Part shown: positions 10,665-22,649 of the stretch, piece by piece
Layout of the letters: the number at the start of each line of letters is the position of its first letter
How positions within the stretch are numbered: position 1 is the first letter of the stretch
Source: Cercis canadensis
Taxonomy: Eukaryota; Streptophyta; Magnoliopsida; Fabales; Fabaceae
Assembly: GCA_003255065.1 (NCBI GenBank)
Contig: QAOA01008219.1
Span: 135,501-199,500 of the forward strand
DNA length: 64,000 nucleotides
Direction of reading: 5' to 3'
Notes under the pieces: model-generated
Told to the model about the DNA's origin: nothing
Database searches by the model: none
What the model saw: only the letters and a program-made list of their open reading frames with translations
Position numbers and translations under genes: made by a program

Positions 10665-11327
10665 GTGAGTCAGCTTGAGGCCACTGCTCCCATTTTTATC
10701 CATCATCCATTTGAAGAGCTAGGAAAAGGGGCCAGTAGACCAGTACTATCCATTCAAAAACCACTAACTTTAGAGCTCAAGCAATTACCTGCGTATCTGA
10801 AGTATGACTTTCTCGGGGAATCATCTACCTTGCCGGTAATTCTTTCTGCCTCTTTGACAAATGATCAGGAAGATAAGCTACTGAGGGTGCTTCGGGAGCA
10901 CAAGACTGCCATTGGGTGGTCCATCGCTGATATTAGAGGTATAAGCCCTTCTTTGTACATGCACAAGATCTGATGGAGGAAAGCTACCGACCATCTGTGG
11001 AACACCAACACCAATTGAATCCCAGCATGAAAGAGGTAATGCGAGCAGAAAAATTGAAGCTTCTGGATGCAGGGATTATCTATCCTATCTCCGACAACGC
11101 CTGGGTCAGTCCTGTGCAAGTGGTTCCCAAGAAAAGTCTGATGACCATGATAAAAAATGAGAAAGATGAGTTGATCCCCACTAGGACAGTGACAGGTTGG
11201 CGAGTATGCATTGACTACAGGAAGCTCAACAAAGACACTCAAAAGGACCACTTTTCTCTTCCTTTCATCGATCAGATGTTCGATCAACTAGTTGGGCATC
11301 CCTACTATTGCTTCCTTAATAGGTATT
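10665..11327 (+). pseudogene. Reverse transcriptase of element 1, N-terminal part
   Basis: It opens with the protease-RT linker ('AIGWSIADIRGISPS'). A frameshift near 10970 is followed by 'WVSPVQVVPKK', 'WRVCIDYRKLNKDTQKDHF' and 'GHPYYCFLNRY'. At 11327 the frame is interrupted by an LTR insertion. The RT resumes at 12642 after a GTATT target duplication. Confidence 0.85.
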
Positions 11328-12641
11328 TGATGGGTGCTAAACCGTACAAAATTAAACTACTAATTGCAACTAAATTGTAGTATAGAATGCAACCAGTGTC
11401 GTCTCCCAAGGATTTACCAGAACAACTAATCTTTTAAGAACTTAAGCAAGAACAGAATAAGGGGGGTTTGTGTTGAATGAAATATATTAAGAATTAAGGA
11501 AACAGTAAACTGAATTTATCAAATAAGAGAAAACGCAATCAACTCAAGCAGGCAGCCAAACCTTAATCCATCCTTGTTCACTAAAGATAAACTAGATCTG
11601 ATTTAATTCTTGGTTAAGTGTTACCTGGAACCCCTAACAATAACACTTAGAATTCCTACTGATTTACCAATCAGGATTCAATTAATCATGGAATTAAGAC
11701 TCTAGGCAACCGCTCTATATCACTAAATCCAGATTAATTTAATAACTGAATTATCCAAGTTAACCATATATTAAAGACCTTTAGAGTATGATTATCAATC
11801 TGATTACTGTTATGAATCTAATCAACCGATTTAAATTCATACAACTCATAGAATCAAAGTACCATTCAATCACATGAAGGGGAGAAGTAGTAATTCAAAT
11901 TAAATTAAATCAAACCCGGTTGAAGCACAGGAACTCTGGATTGTCAAGTTTAGCTCCTCTTGAATTGATTACAAACGAACTTAGCCTTCCATGGAAGACT
12001 TGAACACAAAGCAAAGGGGAAAAACGAACTCAACAAAGGAGGCAGCAACAGCTCAAGGAATTTCGTATCTCTTCTGATTGTGTATGTTTTGCCTCAACAA
12101 CTTGAGAATATATATTAGCTGGCTGCCTCCTCTAGGTTTCCTAATGGTTTCCTAATTACAAAATAAACCTAGTTTCCTAAATTATTAATGGTAAAAACAT
12201 GATCAAGCCCTAGTGTCATGTGTGCTGGCCCAAAAAGCAGATGTTGGCCCAAATAAACATGCTCTGGTCCAATAGGCAGCCCTAAGGAAAGGAATCAGTC
12301 AATGCTGGGCGGAGTGCTGGGCGGAGCAGAAAATCTGGACTGCTTGCACAGGAATTTCAGTTGTCCAGACGAGAGAATCAGCTTCTGGTCTCTTCATATG
12401 AAATATGTCATTTTCTGTCAGCTTTCCAACGAAACTAGAATCAGATCAATTGAACATCTGTAGCAAAAGATATGGTGAAAAATGTAAGCAGTGCCAAAAT
12501 TTAACAATTAAGCAATTAAAATCTACAAGCACCAACAAGTCCAAATCTACAAAACATGTCTAAAAGCCATAAAAATACTAGAAACACACACTAAAAGACT
12601 AAGTATAAGGGAAACAAATAGTATAAAATAATGTGTTATTA
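11328..12641 (-). mobile_element. Solo LTR inserted in reverse transcriptase
   Basis: This 1314-bp insert is flanked by GTATT on both sides (11323-11327 and 12642-12646). Removing it and one GTATT brings the RT reading frame back together at the 'GYSGYNQI' motif. On the minus strand it ends ...CACCCATCA, like other Athila-type LTR ends. The other terminus reads ATTA on the plus strand where ATCA would complete the TGAT...ATCA pair, consistent with one C-to-T mutation. No internal coding sequence is present, so it is what remains after LTR-LTR recombination. Confidence 0.82.
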
Positions 12642-13149
12642 GTATTCTAGATACAATCAAATTTCCATAGCACCAGAAGATCAAGAGAAGACCACTTTCA
12701 CCTACCCATATGGTACTTTCGCCTTCCAACACATGCCTTTTGGGTTATGCAACGCACCGGCCACTTTTCAGAGGTGCATGATGGCGATCTTTTCTAACAT
12801 GGTGAAGCACTTCATAGAGGTCTTCATGGATGACTTTTCCGTCTTTGGTGATTCCTTTGACACTTGCTTAGTGAACCTCTTCTTCGTGCTTAAAAGATGT
12901 GAGGAAACGAATCTGGTACTAAACTGGAAAAAATGTCACTTTATGGTGACAGAAGGCATAGTTTTGGGCCACAAAGTCTCTGTTGCCAGTGTTCAAGTGG
13001 ATAGGGCAAAGATTGCCACTATTGAGAAATTGCCTCCTCTTTCATTTGTCAAAGTAGTGCGCAGTTTTCTGGGGCATGCTGGGTTCTACAGAAGATTTAT
13101 TAAGGATTTTTCTAAGATCACTAAACCCCTCTGTAATTTACTTCTTTAG
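12642..13149 (+). pseudogene. Reverse transcriptase of element 1, C-terminal part
   Basis: It carries 'MPFGLCNAPATFQRCM', the catalytic 'FMDDFSVFGD' (near 12827), 'LNWKKCHFMVTEGIVLGH' and 'FLGHAGFYRRFIKDFSKI'. It ends at a TAG at 13147-13149. It is the direct continuation of the RT split by the solo LTR. Confidence 0.87.
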
Positions 13150-13586
13150 GGGTTCCTTTCCTATTTGATGAAGATTGCTTAGTGGCGTTTGAAGTTCTAA
13201 AGAAAGCCCTAATTTCTACACCTATTATTGTAGCTCCGGATTGGGATCTTCCATTTGAGTTGATGTGCGATGCCAATGACTTTCCCATCAGGGCTGTTTT
13301 GGGACAGAGCCGGAATAAAAATTTTCATGTTATCTACTATGCTAGTCGCACTCTGAATCCTGCACAGATGAACTATGCCACCGCTGAAAAGGAGCTCTTG
13401 GATGTGGTCTTTGCTTTTGATAAGTTCAGGTCGTACTTAATAGGCACAAAGATGATAGTCTTCACTTATCACTCAGCTATCAAGTACTTGATTGAGAAGA
13501 AAGATGAAAAACCCAGACTTATTAGGTAGGTACTTCTGCTGCAAGAGTTTGACCTTGAAATTAAAGATAAGAAAGGTAAGGAGAAT
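13150..13586 (+). pseudogene. RNase H of element 1
   Basis: It shows '[19 protein letters not shown]', '[19 protein letters not shown]', '[10 protein letters not shown]' (second catalytic site, Asp replaced by Tyr: family DHSA, here YHSA) and '[13 protein letters not shown]' at the end. The domain degrades RNA in the RNA/DNA hybrid during reverse transcription. A TAG at 13527-13529 interrupts it. The changed catalytic residue is a second sign of decay. Confidence 0.83.
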
Positions 13587-14990
13587 GTGGTGGCAGATCA
13601 CGTTTCTCAGTTAGAACCACATGAGCAGCATGCACTTTTAACTCCACAAATTGATGATGCATTCCCTGATGAGCAGCTCTATCGTATCACAACTGGACAG
13701 CCCCCTTGGTTTACAAATTTTGAAAATTTTCTAGCAACAAAGACACTTCCGCCGGAGCAAAGTAGTCAACAGCGGAAGAAATTTTGTTCTAATATGAAGC
13801 ACTATCTTTGGGATGACCCATTTCTATACAAACATTGTTTTGATCAAATTATTAGAAAATGTGATCCTAAAGCGGAGATGGCTTACATTCTTCATCATTG
13901 CCATTCTTCAGAGTATGGTGGTCATTTTGGAGCTAACCGAACAACCACCAAAGTTCTTCAGTCAGGATTTTATTGGCCCACCTTGTTCAAAGATGTGCAT
14001 GCCTTTGTATCTTCTTGTGATCGATGTCAACGGACGGGGAATATTTCTAACTGTCACGGGATGCCTCTGACCATTATGTTGGAGGTAGAACTACTTGATG
14101 AATGGGGCATCAATTTCATGGGACCCTTCCCATCCTCCTTCAACAACCAATATATCTTGGTAGCGGTTGACTATGTTTCCAAATGGGTTGAGGCTACTGC
14201 ATTCCCCACTAATGATTCTTGAGTGGTGGTGAACTTCCTTTGAAAGAACATTCTTCCTCGGTTTGGAACCCCAAGAGCAATTATCAGTGATGGGGGGAAG
14301 CATTTCTATAATAAATAGCTTGAAACTTTACTAGCCAAGTATGGGGTCAAGCATAAGGTAGCTACCCCTTATGATCCTCAAACAAGTGGTCAAGTAGAGA
14401 TTTCAAATATGGAGCTGAAATGGATCATAGAAAAGACAGTGAATGCCAACAGAAATGATTGGTCCAAAAAGCTCGATGATGCACTCTGGGCTTATTGCAC
14501 GGCCTTTAAGACACCTATCGGTATGTCTCTGTACCGGTTAGTGTTTGGTAAGGCTTGTCACTAGCCTATCGAGTTAGAACATCAAGCTTACTAGGCCACC
14601 AAAAAGTTGAACTTTGATCTCTAAGCTGCGGGTAAAAAGCAATGTCTCAAACTGAATGAAATGGACGAGTTTCGTCAAAGGGTTTACGAGAATGCCAAGC
14701 TTTATAAAGAGCGGACAAAGAAATGGCATAACAAGCATATTGTGCAACGTGACTTTGTTCCGGGTCAACAAGTCCTCTTTTTTAACTCTCTTCTAAAACC
14801 CTTCCCTGGGAAGTTGTGATCCAGGTGGCCAAGACTTTTTACTGTGGTCCAATATTTCCTCATGGTGCGGTAGAAATCCAAAGTTCCTACAAAAAGTTTA
14901 AAGTCAATGGTCAGCGGCTCAAGAGCTATGTTGATGGTGTGAAAGATTTTCCCAAATCTTCCATCACCCTTGAAGAGCCCAAGTAATCCT
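13587..14990 (+). pseudogene. Integrase of element 1
   Basis: An HHCC zinc finger ('[20 protein letters not shown]' to '[10 protein letters not shown]', about 13895-14035) precedes the rve catalytic core. The DDE residues can be placed at '[12 protein letters not shown]' (near 14097), 'IISDGGKHF' (near 14281) and 'TSGQVEISN' (near 14393). The C-terminal part ('KWHNKHIVQRDFVPGQQVLF') lies near 14725-14785. Stops at 14219-14221, 14240-14242 and 14317-14319, with more later, show that it is inactive. Confidence 0.87.
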
Positions 14991-14999
14991 TTTAGAGAC

Positions 15000-16865
15000 A
15001 ATCTGACTGAAGACTATAAATTTAGTACTCAATGGGAGGTAACTCAAGTGCTTTTAGCACATTCTCTTCCTTTTATTCTTGTTTATGTTTCCTTTATTTG
15101 ATTTAATAGGTTGTTGATGCTGGGTTTAATGCTTGGTGCATTTATTCTTGCAAGGTATCATCTCCATTCTCAGTGAAAATTGCGTCTTGGGACTTTACTG
15201 GGTGTGAAATCATCTCCGTCTGGGCATTATAATGCTTAAGAGAGTGCCTTTGGTCGAGAGCAAGGGCCACGGCGCCCCAGCATTCACTGGTAGCACAACA
15301 AGTTAGCGTCGTACCCCTCTGGAATAAGAGCCGTGGCGCCCGTAAGCTGAAACAAAGAGGTACTTACTTGTGAGACAGTGCTGCACCCCTCAGGATTTAG
15401 AGCCGCAGTGCCCCCCATTAAGGGCTGCAACGCCCAAGCATCTAGAAGCAAAATCTTTTTGAAAGCACCCCACGGTGCATTTTGGGTAAGTGGTTAAGGT
15501 CAAAGTATTTCTTCTCCCCCTCCAGCCACACACATTTACACAAGCCTTTGCCTTCTTCCCTCTCTTTCAAATCCCTTTCTCACCCACAAACCCACACACA
15601 CACACAACCATCACCAAATTCTTCCTTACTTCACCTCCACATTCCCTCCTCACCTAATTTCGAACATCTCTACCCCTCACCCACCACTTCTCACTTTAAA
15701 TTTCTCTCACATTCACACATTCAACCACTTGTGTTCTTTAAGTACAACAAAAATGGGCTTTGTGTTATTTGGCAATTCAAGGTAATCTTCTCACTTTAAT
15801 CTTCTATTTTCTTCCTCCTAGATACCATTTGGCCATTTGGAGGGAATACCCGTTATCCAATGGACTTGAATAATTACATTTTCTAACATGCACACCAAGT
15901 GTTTGATGAATTATTTCAATGAATTTGGGGTGTTTTATGGGTGCAATTTGTTGTTCTCTTGCAAATTTTGTTGTTGTTGTTGTTACCTTAGCTATTTGAC
16001 TTGCATGCTTTGGTCATATTTGCTCATGTTCCCAAATTTTGCTTGACCTTTGCATTATGCATTTTCCTACTCACCTTTTAGGCACTTTGCTTCTTACCAC
16101 ATTCTATTGAGCACTTTGTAAATTTGTACTAATAAAATCCTCAGTAGCCACATCTTTTGCTTGCATACTTTGTTATGTGATGCGCTGGTTCAAGGTGCAC
16201 TATATGTTGGACTTATGTGCACATGCCTCATTTTTACCATTTCTTTAGCATGTTGGTATCCATCATGTGGTGCATTCATAGATTTTTCTTGGCTCTGTAT
16301 TCGTCATGCTTACGTAACTAATTCTTTGCCATAATTAAATTTTATGTGCATGTCTTGTTTGCCATTGTCCTTAGGAGGTATGTTTTACATTGGATGCAAA
16401 CTTTACTTCTTTATGTGCATGTATTATAAGTGCCTCGTGCGCTCACATGTATACCCTTTACTTGTTGGTCTTTCGCCTTGGCTTGCTCATGTTTGACATT
16501 CTTATCTTGTTGGATTAAAATGCTTGCTTCTCATTTCACAGCCATTGTGCCACATGTGCCACAGCATGCCTACAAGCTTGCACATGCCTTGTTTTATACA
16601 CATCCATAGCATGCTCTGTATGTTTGATATGGTGCCTGCACCCAATTTCCTTGGTTATGTATTTACTGCCGATATCTTGTGCTTCTTGTCTCTAGATTTA
16701 GCATTTTGGGCTAGTTATCCTTTCTTGTCCAGGCCATGCTATTTACCAACCCTATTTTGTTTACACCCAATGTACACATAACAACATTGGTGGTTCCCTC
16801 TTGTCCATGGACTCACTTATACCTTTCTTTTCCAAGTTCTACCTACAGTCTCAAGAAGTTGCACA
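15000..16865 (+). other. Spacer between integrase and ORF3 of element 1
   Basis: No domain is recognisable. 15250-15440 repeats the CpG-rich 'GCCGTGGCGCCCG' motifs found in the LTR U3. 15515-15725 is strongly C-rich with a (CA)n run at 15596-15607; the Ser/His/Pro-rich frame there (15482-15799) reflects that composition. 15830-16800 is T-rich with intron-like composition. Long spacers here are usual in Athila elements. Confidence 0.5.
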
Positions 16866-17985
16866 ATGTTATCCAAGAAGCAAAAGATAACTCGAGGAGC
16901 CACTTCCTCTACACCACCCATGTATGACAAGCATCACTTTGTTAGTCCTGAGGCTTTCCAGCAGTTCCAAGTGTCTATCACTAAGCGCTCCATAGTGCCG
17001 AAACAGGACATCCAACTCTCTCCTACCAGTGACTATGTTGACATTGTCCGGCATCTTGCAAAGTTCCATTGAACACAGTTTGCCAAGCAACGTAAAGCTG
17101 CTGTGGTGCCCGTTGTGAGGAAATTTTAAGCCAACACTCCTGAGCATACTAATGACAAGGTGTTTGTCCGCGGCAAGCTCACCCCTTTTAGCTGGAGCAC
17201 AATCAGCTGAATTTATCAGCTCCCCACAGTCCAGGACGATCCCTATCAGACCCTCACTAAGACCGATGATTATGACGTGGACGAGATTACACGACTTCTT
17301 TGTCGCCCTGACACTATCTGGAAAATGTCTCGTGACAGAGCCATCTCATTCCCAAAGGATGCACTCGACACTGTGGGGAAAGCATGGCTGCACTTCCTCG
17401 CCGCCAAACTTCTCCCTGTCACCCACCTCAGTGATGTTGTCACGAAGCGGGCCATTCTCCTATACACCATCATTGCTGAGCTCCCCCTTGATGTGGGTCG
17501 AATCATTCACAGTGATGTCCTAGACATTCTCCGTGGTGCCACAACCAGTAGACTACCTCACCCCTTCTTAATTACTCACATGTGCAAACATGATGGAGTT
17601 GAATGGAGCGCTGATGAAGAACTTTGCTTCCCCCATCATGCCATTGAGGACAACACCTTTTACGCCTTCAAGAGTTTGAGGTATTCCACAACTGAGGCAA
17701 CCAGCTCCTCACAATCCTCTCAGTCCCACTGACCTCTTTCGGCCACTGAGAGGTTTGATTGGATCGAGGATGACATTCAAGGAATCCACACCACCCTTGG
17801 GGCCATCCAGGACACTCTTACCCAGTAGCAGTCCTTCCAAGACTGGGTGGACAACTTCATGTAGTTCCAAACCCAGGCGCTCAACCAGCTCTTGAGCCAA
17901 TGCTCACTCAGCCCCAGGGTCGTTCCCACCATGACACCTGCTCATGAGCCTTTAGCTCCGCCAGAGGGCAAGAATGCCACATGAC
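16866..17985 (+). pseudogene. Athila ORF3, 'putative plant transposon protein' (Transposase_32-like)
   Basis: After 'MLSKKQKITRGATSS' the protein reads 'VFVRGKLTPFSW' near 17160, then 'DEITRLLCRPDTIWKMSRD', 'AKAWLHFLAAKLLPVTHLSD' style residues and 'RAILLYTIIAELPLDVGRII'. This pattern fits the plant-specific domain Pfam calls Transposase_32, which is found in the env-like position of Athila-type elements. Downstream is a Gln/Ser-rich tail with 'GAIQDTLTQ' heptad-like sequence. Stops near 17070, 17128, 17729, 17826 and 17862, and frame changes, break it. Despite the family name, no transposase activity is known to me, and its role is unresolved. Confidence 0.72.
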
Positions 17986-19319
17986 CCACCGCTACGTCAG
18001 GGAAGTCTCGATCCCCCTTTTTCTTTTGTCATTCAAACATTGAGGACATTGTTTTATCTTAAGTTTGGGAGTGTGAGATTTTATTTATTATTGGCATGTA
18101 TATTTTAGGGAGTTTGTTTACTATCTTTTCAAAAAAAAAAATCTAAAAACCTTGGGCCGATGATAAGATTGAATTTCCCTTGACCACAACTCTAGAAAAG
18201 TGATAGATGCTATGTTTATGTCTCTGAGAACTCCAGAGCTTACTCTTGCTTGATTGAATTTCATTGAATAACTAAGCACATAGCTTTGCTTGCTTGAATT
18301 TGACATTGTTTAAAGATGATTATGTGAACTAAGTTATGTCAAAGTCCCATGAACACTAGAACTTGCTTGATTGTCAGTGGAGATGAAATCCTAGGCCATA
18401 CAATGTGAAGGATATGATTTAGGCCGTGTTTATTCAGTTTGGGCCTTTCTAGCTAACCTTGTGAATGATGTTTGAATCATTAGCACACCCTGTTGAGCTT
18501 AACGTAGCCTGCTCTTTTTCACCTATATTAACCTTAGCCTTTGGATGAATCTCTTTATGTACCTTTCACTTAAACCGTTATTCAGTTAAAAGGGCATTTA
18601 GAGCTAAGAGTTGTGGGAAGAATAAGTGGAGAAAAGAAAAATATCAATGCAATATACCACCGAAGTCAAAGAGTTACAATCTTGCTGTAAAGTAATGGAA
18701 TGGGCAATGAAAAGAAAAGAAATCCCATAAAAGCACAAAGTTCAAGATGTAGTAACCCACAATGAATAAAAGTTTTGTTGGTGGATATCAAAGTAGAGAC
18801 GAAAATAAGTTTGGGGGAGTTAAAAGTGAAAGAAAGAAGAGTGTTAGCTCGTGAATCTGGCTCTAACTAAATGTGTGTGTTGAGTGAACTAAACCATTAT
18901 GTTGTCTTTTATCTTACCCTTCACCTAGCCACATTACAAAGCAAACAAAAGTCCTATTGATCCTTTATGTTGTTTGGCCTACATTAGTGGAGATTGACAT
19001 GAAAAGCAAGCATATGTTGTTCCGAAAGACTGAAGTAGAGACTAATAGTGCTATGAGTGTGCATAATCTGATTTAAAAAAAAAATGGTAAAGTAAGCAAG
19101 GCTATTTACACACACACAAAATTCTAGTGCAAAGATATCAACTGTGGTTCAAAATTAGATACATGCTTATCATCTTGAAAGTTTTCTAAGAGTTGTGGCT
19201 AATTGAATTCTCTGAGGCCTGTATGGTGACTAAGAAGAGTTGGCATTCTTGAGTTAGCATAGAAATCAGAAATTATTTTCCTTGCTCGAGGACTAGCAAG
19301 AGCTATGTTTGGGGGTATT
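17986..19319 (+). other. 3' untranslated region of element 1 with polypurine tracts
   Basis: No ORF is present. Two purine-rich phrases of the AAGTTTGGGGGAG type occur (near 18061 and 18810). A third, TTTGGGGGT (19308-19316), sits immediately before the 3' LTR and is the likely plus-strand primer. An internal polypurine-like phrase at 18810 may be a secondary priming site. Confidence 0.6.
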
Positions 19320-20731
19320 TGTTGAGTGAGTTTTATACTCACTCTTTAGGTGTCCTTTACTTAAGTATTTAGTTAGTTTTTGAGGATTAATTGCCATTTA
19401 ATGGGATTTCTATGTTAAATTGTATGTTCCATGGATTAAAGCAAAGAAATGAAGATTTTGAGAAAATTTGGGACAAAATCCAAGGGCCACAGCGCCAAAG
19501 AAGCAGAGCCGCAGCCCCTGAAGCATTAGAATGGAGGACTTGGACAGAAGCTTAGCGCTGCACTCCTCAAGATTTAGAGTTGCGGCCCTCAAACTCTCAT
19601 GGGACTAGAGGCTAAGAGTTGCGGCGCCAAGAAAGCAGAGCCGCGACGCTCATAAGAGAGGAAAACCAATGTACTAACTAGAGACCTAGGGCCACGGCGC
19701 CTGCACATACAAAGAAGCACAATCTTGTTCTAGAGATACAGGGCTGCGGTGCCCAATACCCAGGGCCGGGGCGCCCGTACCTGTTTCTGCATACATGGCT
19801 TTAATTCTTTTAGTTTTTAGGGCTTTCTTGTGGGAAGTATAAAAGGGGAATCTTAGGAAATTATGGGGCTTCGTTCTTAGACACTTTTGGGAGCAAAAGG
19901 GAGGCAAAGCAAGGATTGAAGAGAGGAGACGCGAAGCTAATTCGATCTTCACACCAGAGTTTTTCTTCTTTTGCCCTTGAACCATGTCTAGGTTTTATTC
20001 TTTCTTGTTTTCTTCTTCTATGATGAACTAATTTTCTTATCTAGGGCTACGATATAGCCTAATTAGGACCAATTGTAATTCCTTATGAACTGAATTCCAT
20101 AATTATCTTTTCAATTTGAGTGTTTATCTCGTCACTTAATGCTTATGATTGTCTGGCCAATAATTAGATCATTTGTCAATCACAATGAGACCAGAAGGAG
20201 AATTGTGTGTCAAGTTCCTTGGGATAAATACTATGGGTTGCATGGAGGATAGGAATATAACTTCATGGCTCATGTATTCAATTAAAAAGATCCACAGACC
20301 CTAATGAATTCATAATTATTGTAACTCGTATAGGGATATACAATGTTAGTAATTAGGGATGTTTACACTAGACCTTGGGAGATGCTAGTGAATGAATTAG
20401 GGAATCTTAATTAGCAATTAGGAAGATAAATTGGAATTAATGGATTAAGGAATGAAAGCTGGAAGTAATTATGGTGAAATCATAACCCTAGGTGTTTCTC
20501 TCTTGATTATTCTATCATTTTGCTAGTTTAATTTGATATTTTATTGGTTTAGTTTGTTTTCATTCCATTTTAAGTTGTTTCTTGAAAATCTCTCCATATT
20601 AATTGATTAGATCAAATTAAGGTTAACCAAATTTTGGTAGTTGATACGTTAGTCCTTGTAGGAACGATACTCTATCTCATCTTATTACTTGGCAACGATA
20701 ACGTACACTTGCGATGAAATTTTTCACAACA
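19320..20731 (+). repeat. 3' LTR of Athila-like element 1
   Basis: It runs TGTTGAG...CACAACA, 1412 bp, followed by TTAAC (20732-20736). It matches the 5' LTR with scattered substitutions and one gap of about 22 bp in the CpG-motif block. The TATA box lies at 19838-19844. The visible divergence between the LTRs indicates that the insertion is not recent. Confidence 0.9.
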
Positions 20732-20736
20732 TTAAC

Positions 20737-21019
20737 AAAAGTTAACAATTGGATAATTGGACAAAATTAATCCAATTGAAAAACTAGAATAGGTAATATT
20801 GGTAATGATAATAAAGGTTACGATGACTATTTAAAAAAAAAAAATTGAAGAGACAAGCTATAATTAAATGTACATGTAATTTGAAAATATTATATAAACT
20901 TTAGAAAGTACCAAGTGTTAAAAATTATACTTGAATTTAGTTTTATTTTAGCATAAACATGTAATTTCAAGATATTTTTATTGGTTACATATGACAAGGA
21001 GATTTGAACATATGATATT
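20737..21019. other. AT-rich spacer
   Basis: Nothing recognisable is present. This is a short AT-rich interval between two LTR structures. Confidence 0.4.
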
Positions 21020-22609
21020 TGTTGAGTGTATTTTATACCTATTCTTCATGAACTCTCAATCTAATTTTTGTAAGTTTCTTGAGAAAATTTAGTGTTAAAT
21101 AATGTATTTTTATTACTTTATAGGTTTGAGTTAAAATATATAGGTTTCACAGCTTTAATTGCAAAAAATGATGAATTTCAGGAGCTAGGACAGCAAGCAA
21201 GGGCTGTAGCCCATGAAAGCAAGAGCCCTAGCTATTGGAAAATAGAGCCCCTGCGCCCGTGCATTAAAAGACCAGCGCCCCAGCTCTATTCTTGGAGAGC
21301 TCGAACCCTTGTTCTCAGACACCAAGCAAATTTCCAAAGTCCCAAGCGCCCCTGCCCCTCTAAGGTAGCGACCCAGCTCCTGCAAGTNAAAAATGATGAA
21401 TTTCAGGAGCTAGGACAGCAAGCAAGAGCTGTAGCCCATGAAAGCAAGAGCCCTAGCTATTGGAAAATAGAGCCCCTGCGCCCGTGCATTAAAAGACCAG
21501 CGCCCCAGCTCTATTCTTGGAGAGCTCGAACCCTTGTTCTCAGACACCAAGCAAATTTCCAAAGTCCCAAGCGCCCCTGCCCCTCTAAGGTAGCGACCCA
21601 GCTCCTGCAAGTTGCCATTGACCCTAGACAAAGCGCCTTTGTGCTTCCAAAAGAGAGCCCCGTTGCTGTATGCTGATTTTTTGTACATGGAGTTTTCTTT
21701 CCTATTTTCATTAGGATTATTTGTAATTAGTATAAATAGCTACTTTTAGGTTTTAAAAAGAATCTAGACTTTAAGACTTTTGGAGAGCAGAGAATAGGCA
21801 AGACAAGGATCGGAGCAAGGATTGGTGACAGCAAATCTAGGCTTCTACTTTGAGTTTTATTCTTCTTCCCTCTCATCTATGTCTAGATTTTATTCAATTA
21901 TGCTTTATTTTATTGTCATGAACTAATTTCTTTTTAGAGCTACGATGTAACCTAATTATGAACAGTTTTAATTCTTTTTAGAATTTATTTGTGATTTATC
22001 TTTTATATTTGAGTATTCATCTATGTTCTTCATGCTTCTAATTGTCTGATCACTAATTAGTTTATATGTTAATCACAATGAGACCGCAAAGAGATTTGTG
22101 TATCCAGTTTATTGGGATAAATATCATAGGTTGCATGTAGGATAAGGATATACCTTCATGACATGTGTAGTCAATTAAAAAGATCTATAAAATTGAATGA
22201 ATTTTCTAGTTATTCGTAATTTACATAGGAATATAGTGGGTTCATAACTTGGAAATATTTTTATTATACATTGTGAAAGACTAATAAATAAATTAGAGAA
22301 TCTTAGCTAGCAATTAGAAAGATAAGTCTATATTAAGGAAATTAGGAATGAAAATCGGGATTAATTATGGTGAAATCGGAACCCCTAGTCTTTCTCTTTA
22401 TATTAATTCTTGATTTTTATCTCCTTTTGTTTATTTTTAGTTTAATTAGTTTATTCTTACAATTTCTTCTTAATCAATTGATCAAATAAAATTGGGATTA
22501 ACTCAATTTTGGTAATTAATAGCTTTAATCCTTGAGGGAACGATAACTCACTTTTATTATATTACTTATAAAACGATAGCGTGCACTTACGCTCCGTTTT
22601 CTCACAACA
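21020..22609 (+). repeat. Solo LTR of a family related to element 1
   Basis: It starts TGTTGAGTG and ends CTCACAACA, the same termini as element 1. It has a TATA box (TATAAATA, 21731-21738) and the same order of motifs, including the final 'gataactcac' to 'gcgtgcacttacg' region. No primer site or coding sequence follows. The flanks (ATATT before, ATCTC after) do not give a clean duplication. The U3 CpG block appears twice because 21164-21387 is repeated as 21389-21612 around an N. Confidence 0.72.
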
Positions 22610-22649
22610 ATCTCCTAAACCTCTCACTACTAGATCATACCTAGTGGCT

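Larger units (their letters stand above)
601..20731 (+). mobile_element. Athila-like Ty3/gypsy LTR retrotransposon, host of nested insertions
   Basis: Two long direct repeats (601-2034 and 19320-20731) bound the element. It is flanked by identical TTAAC at 596-600 and 20732-20736, the 5-bp duplication expected of an LTR-retrotransposon integrase. The order inside is tRNA-Asp primer site, gag, aspartic protease, RT, RNase H, integrase, a long spacer with ORF3, then a purine-rich tract before the 3' LTR. This is the Athila arrangement. The element is about 20 kb because a second element (2910-9078) and a solo LTR (11328-12641) lie inside it. Every coding part has stops or frameshifts, so it is non-autonomous today. 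Confidence 0.88.

Noticed and set aside
15482-15799. 105-codon Ser/His/Pro-rich ORF
   Set aside because: It follows from a C-rich and (CA)n tract; no motif and no conservation with neighbouring elements.
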